Positions 1 to 5,213 of a stretch of DNA of 5,213 nucleotides are shown here, piece after piece; position 1 is the first letter of the stretch, and the number at the start of each line of letters is the position of its first letter. A program made the position numbers and the translations under genes. This DNA is from a bacterium. Lineage in GTDB: Bacteria; Verrucomicrobiota; Verrucomicrobiia; Limisphaerales; J093. The stretch lies in the NCBI GenBank assembly GCA_021784265.1, contig JAJXTA010000283.1:1-5213 (forward strand). The letters are read 5' to 3'. Under the pieces are notes generated by a model, which made no database searches, had not been told where the DNA came from, and saw nothing but the letters and a program-made list of their open reading frames with translations.

Positions 1-196
1 AGCGGTGGCAGGAGGAGAAGGAGGTTTTGCCTTCGTCGTTCTCCCACACCTCCGCAAAGCGTGGGGCTTTGGGTTGGGCGCGGAGGCGGCGTTCCTTGAG
101 GATTTTGCCGGTGGCGTCGCAGTCCAGCTCCAGGAACCAGGAGGCCTGGCTCCGGTTGAGCCGGTTGGAGAAAATGACTAGGATCTTTCGTTTCAT
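1..196 (-). CDS. Hypothetical protein, N-terminal part (runs off the left edge)
   Basis: An open frame starts at ATG 196-194 and stays open for 65 codons to the window edge, so the C-terminus is missing. It begins MKRKILVIFSNRLNRSQASW, and a second recognisable stretch is EVWENDEGKTSF (residues 49-60). The start has a short beta-strand-like run (KILVIFS) after a basic MKRK. There is no signal peptide, membrane segment or catalytic motif in the visible part. The mix of charged and hydrophobic residues and the good GC-rich codon use support a real gene. It resembles short uncharacterised proteins I associate with Verrucomicrobiota, but that is from memory and unverified. No Shine-Dalgarno sequence is visible upstream (the bases before the ATG read CCCGCGCGCTGCGC). 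It follows the MCP gene on the same strand after a 132-base gap with inverted repeats, so it is probably a separate unit. Function unknown. Confidence 0.6.
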   Translation of the reverse strand, partial: MKRKILVIFSNRLNRSQASWFLELDCDATGKILKERRLRAQPKAPRFAEVWENDEGKTSFSSCHR

Positions 197-223
197 GCGC
201 AGCGCGCGGGGCTCGCGGGGTTG

Positions 224-256
224 GCCGGCCACGGCCGGCGCCCGAACGTCGGCGCC
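224..256 (-). repeat. GC-rich inverted repeats between mcp and the left-edge gene (possible weak terminator)
   Basis: GCCGGC occurs at 224-229 and again at 234-239, which can pair with a 4-base loop. GGCGCC at 237-242 and 251-256 can form an overlapping alternative stem. They lie about 73 bases past the mcp stop codon and may end or attenuate the che transcript. No T-run follows in either direction, so this is not a standard intrinsic terminator, and short palindromes of this kind arise easily in GC-rich DNA. The rest of the 197-328 gap shows no convincing promoter. Confidence 0.3.
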
Positions 257-328
257 CTTCGCGCGTCTGGGGCGAGAAGGAAACCGCTTGGCCCCGGCAT
301 TTCAACTCTAAAGTCGCGGTGCTGGGCC

Positions 329-2182
329 TCAGGCGGCTGAGGTCGGAGGGGGAGCAAGCCGCCGGGTGAGGGTGCCGGCGGGGGTGGGGGCGCGGACGGG
401 TTCATGCCCGTTGTGCGCGCGTGGGCCGCCGTTGCGTCCGGTGGCGGGCTTGGGAGGCGGCTCGTTGGCCTCGAGCTTGAACTGATCGACCAAGGTCTGG
501 AGTTCCTGGGCCAGGCGGGCGAGTTCCGCGGCGGCACTGGCGGTGCTGGTGGCGCCTTCGGAGGTGCTCTGCGCGGCGGTCGCGACGCCGCTGATGTTGC
601 GGGCGATCTCCAGGCCGCCTTGGGCCGCCTCGGCGGCGTTGCGGGAGATCTCGGCGGTGGTCGCGGCCTGCTCTTCGACGGAACTGGCGATGGTGGTCTG
701 GAGCGCGTTGATCTGGTTGATGATCCCGGCGATCTCCTGGATGGCGGCCACGGCGGCGCGGGCGTCGGTCTGAATGGCGCTGATCTTGCCGCTGATCTCT
801 TCGGTGGCGTTGGCGGTTTGTTTGGCCAGTTCCTTGACCTCGTTGGCGACGACGGCGAAGCCCTTGCCGGCTTCGCCCGCGCGCGCGGCTTCGATGGTGG
901 CGTTGAGCGCCAAGAGGTTGGTTTGCTCAGCAATCGAGGTGATGACCTTGACGACGTTGCCGATTTCGACGCTGCTCTCGCCGAGTTTGCTCACGGTCCC
1001 GTTGGTGCGGGCGGCGACGGCGGCGGCCTGGGTCGAGACCTTGGCCGCCTCGGTGGCGCTCTTGGCGATCTCGTTGATGGTACTGCTCATCTCCTCGGCG
1101 GAGGTGGCGACGGTCTGCAGGTTCTTGCCCACCTGCTCGGCGGCGGCGGAGACGACGTTGGATTGGGCGGTGGTTTCTTCCGAGTTCGCGCTGACCTGGG
1201 TGCTGACCGCGCTGAGTTGTTGGGAGGCGGTGGAGAGAGCCAAGGAGCTGCGGCTGATGGCGCTGACGGTCTGGCGCAGACCTTCGACCATGCCATTGAT
1301 GGTGCGGGAGAGGGGGCCCAGGGGTTGGCCGGGTGGGGCCTCGAGGGTGCTCTGCAAATCCCCGGCGGCCACCAGTTCGACCAGGCGGACGATCTTGCGC
1401 CATTGATCCACCATCTGATGCAGGGCGGCGAGGATTTGGCCGACCTCATCCGGGGAGGCGGCGGGCAGGTTGCTGGCGAGGTCTTCTTGTGCGACCCGGC
1501 CGACGACCTCGACCGCCTGGCCTAACGGGCGGGTGATGCTGCGACTGACCCCGAGGGTGATGCCCAGGGCCAGGAAGCCGGAGACCACCGCCACCAAGAG
1601 CATGCCGGCCCGGGCGGTCGTTACCGCCCGCTGGATTTGGCCGGTGGCGTCATCGGCGCTGGCGGTGTTGAACTGCGCCAGGGCGGCCAGGGCGGTACTG
1701 TAATGATTCCACGCGGGTTTGACCTGGGCCTCGTACCGGGCGAGCGCGGCTTGGACGCCGGCGGTATCGCGGGTGCCGAGGGTGGCCTCCAGTTCGGCCA
1801 GGTAGGGGTCACGCGCGCTCAACACCGCGGTGAACAACTCGTGGTCCCGGGGGGTGAAGCAGGTGGCGGCGTAGCTGTTGGTCAGGTCTCGCCCGCGGGC
1901 GGCCAGGGTGTCGAGTTGGGTGCGGAGGCGGTGTCGGGTGTCGGCGGCGGTGCTGGAGAGGTAAGCCTGAGCGGCGGTGTGTTGGTCGAAGGCGACCGTC
2001 TTCATCTGATCGACGACCTTGATGCTCGCCAAGGAGTCGGCCGTCAAGCGGGTGAGCTGGTGGTTGATCTCCAGTAGTTGATAGTAGGCGAAGGCGCCCA
2101 ACGCGAGCGTCATCAGGCCCACGGCGGCGAAACCGAGGAAGACGCGGGTGCCAATCTTCAGAGTGACGAGGGATCGAGTCAT
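329..2182 (-). CDS. mcp: Methyl-accepting chemotaxis protein (transmembrane chemoreceptor)
   Basis: 617-residue inner-membrane chemoreceptor that senses a periplasmic or membrane stimulus and controls CheA through CheW. Order: TM1 at about 11-33; a periplasmic region of about 158 residues, helical and consistent with a four-helix-bundle sensor; TM2 at about 192-212; HAMP at about 213-258 with Pro219 and a DEVG motif (245-248); a second HAMP-like unit at about 259-313; then a long alanine-rich coiled coil. The hairpin tip is canonical ([20 protein letters not shown], 419-438, then [15 protein letters not shown]). Glu pairs 363/364 ([10 protein letters not shown]) and 503/504 ([10 protein letters not shown]) fit the methylation consensus, and 335/336 nearly does. 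A Pro/Arg-rich tail (571-617) has no NWETF-type pentapeptide. I chose ATG 2182 because it begins just before TM1 and lies 11 bases after the cheW stop; the in-frame start at 2302 would add a proline-rich leader inside cheW. Ligand unknown. Confidence 0.95.
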   Translation of the reverse strand: MTRSLVTLKIGTRVFLGFAAVGLMTLALGAFAYYQLLEINHQLTRLTADSLASIKVVDQMKTVAFDQHTAAQAYLSSTAADTRHRLRTQLDTLAARGRDLTNSYAATCFTPRDHELFTAVLSARDPYLAELEATLGTRDTAGVQAALARYEAQVKPAWNHYSTALAALAQFNTASADDATGQIQRAVTTARAGMLLVAVVSGFLALGITLGVSRSITRPLGQAVEVVGRVAQEDLASNLPAASPDEVGQILAALHQMVDQWRKIVRLVELVAAGDLQSTLEAPPGQPLGPLSRTINGMVEGLRQTVSAISRSSLALSTASQQLSAVSTQVSANSEETTAQSNVVSAAAEQVGKNLQTVATSAEEMSSTINEIAKSATEAAKVSTQAAAVAARTNGTVSKLGESSVEIGNVVKVITSIAEQTNLLALNATIEAARAGEAGKGFAVVANEVKELAKQTANATEEISGKISAIQTDARAAVAAIQEIAGIINQINALQTTIASSVEEQAATTAEISRNAAEAAQGGLEIARNISGVATAAQSTSEGATSTASAAAELARLAQELQTLVDQFKLEANEPPPKPATGRNGGPRAHNGHEPVRAPTPAGTLTRRLAPPPTSAA

Positions 2183-2193
2183 AAAGGGAGGGT

Positions 2194-2652
2194 TTAGTTG
2201 GTGATGGGGCCCGGGGCAGGCGTGGCCCGCAGGTCCAGCAAGGGCCCGAGCCGGAGGAGCAGCAACAGGCGCCCGGGGAGCTGAGCGATTCCGCGCACGC
2301 AACGCCGGTCCAGCGCGGTGAGGGTGCTCGGGGCCGGGGCCAAGCAGGCGTCGTCCAATTCTACGATGTCTTCCATGCGGTCAACCAGCAAGCTCACCGG
2401 CCCCTCGGCGGTGCGCACCAGGAGGTTGAGCGAGGCGGGGTGATCGGGACCGGCCGGCAGCCCGAGCCGTTGCCGGAGATCAATCGCGGTGACGATCTGG
2501 CCGCGGAGGTTGATCAAGCCCCGCACGGCCGCAGGGCTGAGCGGGACCCGGGTCATCACCTGCTCGCGGACGACCTCCTGGACCTCCGTGACCGGGACGC
2601 CGAACAGCCGTTCGTCCACGGAGAAGGTGCAATATCGGGTGGAGCCGCTCAC
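2194..2652 (-). CDS. cheW: Chemotaxis coupling protein CheW
   Basis: Cytoplasmic adaptor that bridges chemoreceptor tips and the P5 domain of CheA in the array. With the GTG at 2652 the protein has 152 residues, a usual CheW length, and starts [20 protein letters not shown], the typical first beta strand. The family core [23 protein letters not shown] (43-65, here in full only as a landmark) and the later strand [16 protein letters not shown] (84-99) match CheW closely. The C-terminal strand is very leucine-rich (LLLLLRL, 129-135) and ends in a short Pro-containing tail. An in-frame GTG at 2706 would add 18 proline- and serine-rich residues and overlap the end of cheA by 44 bases. I prefer 2652 because it lies 10 bases after the cheA stop, like the cheW-mcp gap, and gives the standard N-terminus. 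Neither start has a Shine-Dalgarno sequence. It is co-directional with cheA and mcp, almost certainly one operon. Confidence 0.93.
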   Translation of the reverse strand: MSGSTRYCTFSVDERLFGVPVTEVQEVVREQVMTRVPLSPAAVRGLINLRGQIVTAIDLRQRLGLPAGPDHPASLNLLVRTAEGPVSLLVDRMEDIVELDDACLAPAPSTLTALDRRCVRGIAQLPGRLLLLLRLGPLLDLRATPAPGPITN

Positions 2653-2662
2653 GGGTGGAAGA

Positions 2663-4897
2663 TTATTGGGCGAGCGCGGTGGCGAAAGGCTCAGGCGAGT
2701 TTTCACCGTCGGCCAGGAGGGCCGGCAGATCCAAGACCTCGGTCATGCGGCCCTGGATGACGGCCGTCCCCAGAACTCCGGGGCGGCGGGATTCGCGTTG
2801 GATGGTCACGCAGTCCTCCACGATGTCCACGATCCGCCCCACGACCAGTCCTACGCTTCGCCCGCCTTGGATCGCGGTCACCACCGGCAAGGGGTCCAGG
2901 CTCTCGGCCACCGGACCGGGCGCGAACGGGAGCAGGCGCGTCAGATAGATCAGGGGGAGGATCTGGCCGCGGTACTGCACCGCCAAGTCCGTTCCGGCCC
3001 GCTCGAGCAGGTGCCGCGGGATTTTCTCCAGCCGACCCACGACCGCCAACGGGATGGCAAAGCGGTGTTCGCCACCCAGAGTGACCAACAGCAGGCGCTG
3101 GGAGGGGTCGGCGACGGCGGTCGGTCCCGCCGACGGCGCCGGTGCGGTCTCGCCGGCAGCCGCTTCGAGGGTATGCGCGGTCTGGGCGAGGCCGGCGATG
3201 TCCAGGATGAGGGCGACCCGGCCATCACCCATGATCGTGGCGCCCGAGAACACCGCCAGGTCTTTCAGATGTTTGCCCAGGGATTTGACCACGATCTCTT
3301 GGGTGTCCCGCACTTGGTCCACAAGCAAGCCGAACTGGTGGTGATCGGCTTGGAGCACGACAATGGTCCGGGCGGGCGGCGCGACCCGGGGCGGGGTGGC
3401 GGCGGAGGCGTGCAAGACCCGGTTGAGGTCAACCAAGGGGAGGAGGTTGCCGCGCAACCGGTAAACAGGGGCGCCCAGGATCGTCTCGATGCGTGGCGCT
3501 GTTCCTTCGGCCCCCAGGCGCACGATTTCCAGGAGGTTGGCTTGGGGAATGGCGTAATCGTCGCCGCCGCTGGCGACGATCAGCGCCGGGATGATGGCCA
3601 AGGTGAGCGGGATCTTGATCTTGAGGCTGGTTCCGACGCCGGGACGGGTTTGCACCTCGACCGCGCCCCCGATCCGCTCGATGTTGGTCTTGACCACATC
3701 CATTCCCACCCCGCGCCCGGAGACGTTGGTGACTTTTTCGGCGGTAGAGAAGCTGGGCAAGAAGATGAGCTGGAGCAGCTCCCGTTCAGACAGGCGAGCG
3801 GCTTGGTCCGCGGTAAAGAGGGCGTGGCGGATGGCCTGCTGCCGCACCTTCGCGGTGTCGATGCCTTGGCCATCGTCCTGGACCTCGATGTTGACCTGGC
3901 CGCCTTCGTGGGAGGCGCGCAGGGTGAGGCAACCGGCGGCGGGTTTGTTGCGGGCCAACCGCACCGCTGGGGCCTCGATCCCATGATCGATGGCGTTGCG
4001 GACGATGTGGGTCAGGGGATCTTTGATGGCCTCGAGGAGGCTGCGGTCCAGCTCCGTGTCGGCGCCCTCCAGTTCCAGCCGGACCTCTTTGCCGCAGGCG
4101 TTGGCCAGGTCCCGCACTTGCCGGGGCAACTTATCCCAAAGGCTGGCGATGGGCTGCATGCGGGTCTTCATGACCCCTTCCTGCAGCTCGCTGGTAATGA
4201 GGCTGAGGCGTTGGCAAGCCCCCAGGAAGGTGTCGCTGGCCGGCTTGCCCAAGGATTGGAGGACCTGGTTGCGCGCCAGGACCAGCTCGCCGACCAGGTT
4301 CACCAGCTTGTCGAGGAGCCGGACGTCCACCCGCACGGAACTCTCGGCGACGGTGGGGAGGCGCGGTTCGGCCAACTCTGTGGGCGAGGGGGTGGGGGCC
4401 GGCTTGGGGTGGACGCCGGGTGGCGAGGGTGGCGTCGGCGCCGGGACTTCCGCCTGCCCGGTACCTGGTGTGGGCGGGGCCACCTGAGCTGGGGCAGGGG
4501 GCGGGGGCGAGGGCAGGCCGGCGGGTTGGCTGAGGCTGGTGAGGAGGTCGATGAGCGTGTCGAACTCGTGATCGTCCTCGCTCCCCTTGGCCTCGATATC
4601 GGCCAACATGAGCCGCACCGTATCCACCATGCGCAAGAGCGCGCTGGTGATCGGGGGCGAGAGGACCAGTTCCCCGTCGCACAAGCGGGCCAGGAGGTCT
4701 TCGCCGGTGTGAGTGAGGGCCTCCAGCTTGGGGAAACCGAGGAAGCCGCAGGTGCCCTTGATGGTGTGCAGGGCGCGGAAGATGCTCGAGAGCGTAGGGC
4801 GATCCGCCGGGTTCTTCTCGAGCGCGACAAAATCGCGGTCCATGCGGTCGAGGTTTTCGCCGCTTTCTACCAGAAATTCTCTTGTGATTTCGTCCAT
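2663..4897 (-). CDS. cheA: Chemotaxis histidine kinase CheA, with two C-terminal CheW-like domains
   Basis: 744-residue cytoplasmic kinase that autophosphorylates on histidine under receptor control and passes phosphate to CheY/CheB-type regulators. Order: P1/HPt at about 1-122 with phospho-acceptor His44 in ALHTIKGTCGFLGF; a proline-rich linker (124-181, 23 Pro in 58 residues) in place of a recognisable P2 domain; P3 dimerisation at about 186-255 (RLLDKLVNLVGELVLARNQV); P4 ATPase at about 256-435 with N box HIVRNAIDHG (297-306), G1 DDGQGI (341-346), G2 GRGVG (394-398) and G3 at GTSL (422-425). Then come a first CheW-like P5 domain (about 436-570) and a second one (about 600-728). All catalytic landmarks are present, so it should be active. 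No C-terminal receiver domain is attached. The start ATG 4897 opens MDEITREFLVESGENLDRMD, the normal P1 beginning, and lies about 50 bases from a sigma-28-like promoter. Confidence 0.97.
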   Translation of the reverse strand: MDEITREFLVESGENLDRMDRDFVALEKNPADRPTLSSIFRALHTIKGTCGFLGFPKLEALTHTGEDLLARLCDGELVLSPPITSALLRMVDTVRLMLADIEAKGSEDDHEFDTLIDLLTSLSQPAGLPSPPPPAPAQVAPPTPGTGQAEVPAPTPPSPPGVHPKPAPTPSPTELAEPRLPTVAESSVRVDVRLLDKLVNLVGELVLARNQVLQSLGKPASDTFLGACQRLSLITSELQEGVMKTRMQPIASLWDKLPRQVRDLANACGKEVRLELEGADTELDRSLLEAIKDPLTHIVRNAIDHGIEAPAVRLARNKPAAGCLTLRASHEGGQVNIEVQDDGQGIDTAKVRQQAIRHALFTADQAARLSERELLQLIFLPSFSTAEKVTNVSGRGVGMDVVKTNIERIGGAVEVQTRPGVGTSLKIKIPLTLAIIPALIVASGGDDYAIPQANLLEIVRLGAEGTAPRIETILGAPVYRLRGNLLPLVDLNRVLHASAATPPRVAPPARTIVVLQADHHQFGLLVDQVRDTQEIVVKSLGKHLKDLAVFSGATIMGDGRVALILDIAGLAQTAHTLEAAAGETAPAPSAGPTAVADPSQRLLLVTLGGEHRFAIPLAVVGRLEKIPRHLLERAGTDLAVQYRGQILPLIYLTRLLPFAPGPVAESLDPLPVVTAIQGGRSVGLVVGRIVDIVEDCVTIQRESRRPGVLGTAVIQGRMTEVLDLPALLADGENSPEPFATALAQ

Positions 4898-4947
4898 CGT
4901 GCGACCGGTTCGCCCCGCCCGTGACTCACATCACGTGCGCTTATGAA

Positions 4948-4974
4948 ATATCGTCAGGCCGCGTGAAAACTTGA
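4948..4974 (-). promoter_or_regulatory. Probable sigma-28 (FliA) promoter for the cheA-cheW-mcp operon
   Basis: On the minus strand the -35 element reads TCAAGTTT (4974-4967), followed by 11 bases and the -10 element GACGATAT (4955-4948). The E. coli FliA consensus is TAAAGTTT-N11-GCCGATAA; the match is 13 of 16 positions with the exact spacing. It lies in the 92-base gap between the HDOD gene stop and the cheA ATG, points toward cheA and would leave a leader of roughly 40 bases. Chemotaxis operons are classic sigma-28 targets. I see no equally good sigma-70 or sigma-54 promoter in the gap. Confidence 0.65.
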
Positions 4975-4989
4975 ACTGGGACCGGCGAT

Positions 4990-5213
4990 TCAGAGGGCCT
5001 CGTACCGCGCCAGGATCTCGTGGAAGCGGGGGACGGCCGCCATGGCGGCGTCCCACCGGGCGGGCTTGAGCTCGAGCCGCTCCAGGACGCGAGGATCCGG
5101 AGTGTGGGTGAACGGCTGGCCGGCCGTGTGGGCCTCGATGCGGTGGGCTGCCAGGTTGGCCAAGTAGGTGACATCGCACGTGACCTGCATGAGCTTCTCC
5201 GGCGTGTGATGGT
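4990..5213 (-). CDS. HDOD-domain protein, C-terminal end (runs off the right edge)
   Basis: An open frame enters from the right edge and ends at TGA 4992-4990, giving 73 complete residues. It begins HHTPEKLMQVTCDVTYLANL. In HDOD (HD-related output domain) proteins a segment like IRYHHTPE, followed by a hydrophobic helix with alanines and a late helix, closes the domain; the visible pattern of HHTPEK, then YLANLAAHRIEAH, then a C-terminal helix ending in ARYEAL fits this well. HDOD proteins lack the metal-binding set of true HD phosphohydrolases and act as signalling or regulatory modules, often beside or fused to response regulators and chemotaxis genes. The N-terminal part, including any receiver domain, is outside the window. 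The ATG at 5190 within this stretch is internal, because the frame and the HHTPEK motif continue upstream of it. Confidence 0.72.
   Translation of the reverse strand, partial: HHTPEKLMQVTCDVTYLANLAAHRIEAHTAGQPFTHTPDPRVLERLELKPARWDAAMAAVPRFHEILARYEAL

Noticed and set aside
27..311. 94-codon plus-strand frame at the left end
   Set aside because: It is opposite the better-supported minus-strand hypothetical protein and crosses the GC-rich inverted repeats; its translation has no recognisable features.
193..933. 246-codon minus-strand frame rich in Pro, Arg and Ser
   Set aside because: It overlaps the MCP signalling domain in another frame of the same strand and has low-complexity composition typical of a GC-rich shadow.
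404..1525. 373-codon plus-strand open frame, very glycine- and aspartate-rich
   Set aside because: It is the antisense shadow of the alanine-rich MCP coiled coil; the GGG/GDL-type repeats reflect the complement of Ala and Glu codons.
2183..2302. Longer MCP start at 2302, adding 40 residues
   Set aside because: The added residues are Pro/Ala/Arg-rich, lie inside the end of cheW and place a long leader before TM1. ATG 2182 gives the normal receptor N-terminus just after the cheW stop.
2489..4924. 811-codon open frame on the plus strand, antisense to cheA and part of cheW
   Set aside because: It lies opposite an unambiguous CheA with all motifs. Its translation is rich in Gly, Asp, Gln and His without domains, as expected for a reverse-strand shadow of a GC-rich gene.
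4921..4937. GTGA-C-TCAC palindrome and an adjacent CACGTG as a possible regulator operator
   Set aside because: The half-sites are short, the spacing does not fit a CRP/FNR-type site, and there is no second copy to support it.
4931..5179. Two other minus-strand frames (from 5179 and 5174) over the right-end gene
   Set aside because: They are alternative frames of the HDOD C-terminal segment; only the frame beginning with HHTPEK at the edge shows a family pattern.

Overview
The window is a GC-rich piece of bacterial chromosome in which every supportable gene lies on the minus strand. It carries the core of a chemosensory array: a CheA histidine kinase, a CheW coupling protein and a membrane methyl-accepting chemotaxis protein (MCP), tightly packed in that order. 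The organism is a GC-rich Gram-negative-type bacterium with chemotaxis genes. A Verrucomicrobiota or related PVC origin is only a guess, from the tandem CheW-like domains in CheA, the missing Shine-Dalgarno sequences and the look of the partial hypothetical protein at the left edge.

Read in the direction of transcription (right to left), 5213-4990 is the C-terminal end of an HDOD-domain protein cut by the window edge. The gap 4989-4898 holds a good match to a sigma-28 (FliA) flagellar promoter facing cheA. cheA (4897-2663), cheW (2652-2194, possibly starting at 2706) and mcp (2182-329) follow with gaps of about 10 bases and probably form one transcript. A 132-base gap with GC-rich inverted repeats follows. 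The window ends with the first 65 residues of an unrecognised protein (196-1).

The three central genes form a complete sensing-to-kinase unit. The MCP has a periplasmic four-helix-type sensor, two transmembrane segments, what looks like a tandem HAMP and a canonical cytoplasmic hairpin with two consensus methylation sites. CheW links it to CheA, which autophosphorylates on His44. CheA has two CheW-like regulatory domains and a proline-rich linker where a P2 response-regulator docking domain would often sit. No cheY, cheR, cheB, cheD or cheC lies in the window, so the output regulator and adaptation enzymes must be outside it. The sigma-28-like promoter ties the cluster to the flagellar regulon.

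I see no mobile element, CRISPR array, tRNA or rRNA. The long open frames on the plus strand are best explained as GC-rich shadows of the che genes. Nothing here is a clearly new system; the more interesting points are the promoter match and the domain variations in CheA and the MCP.
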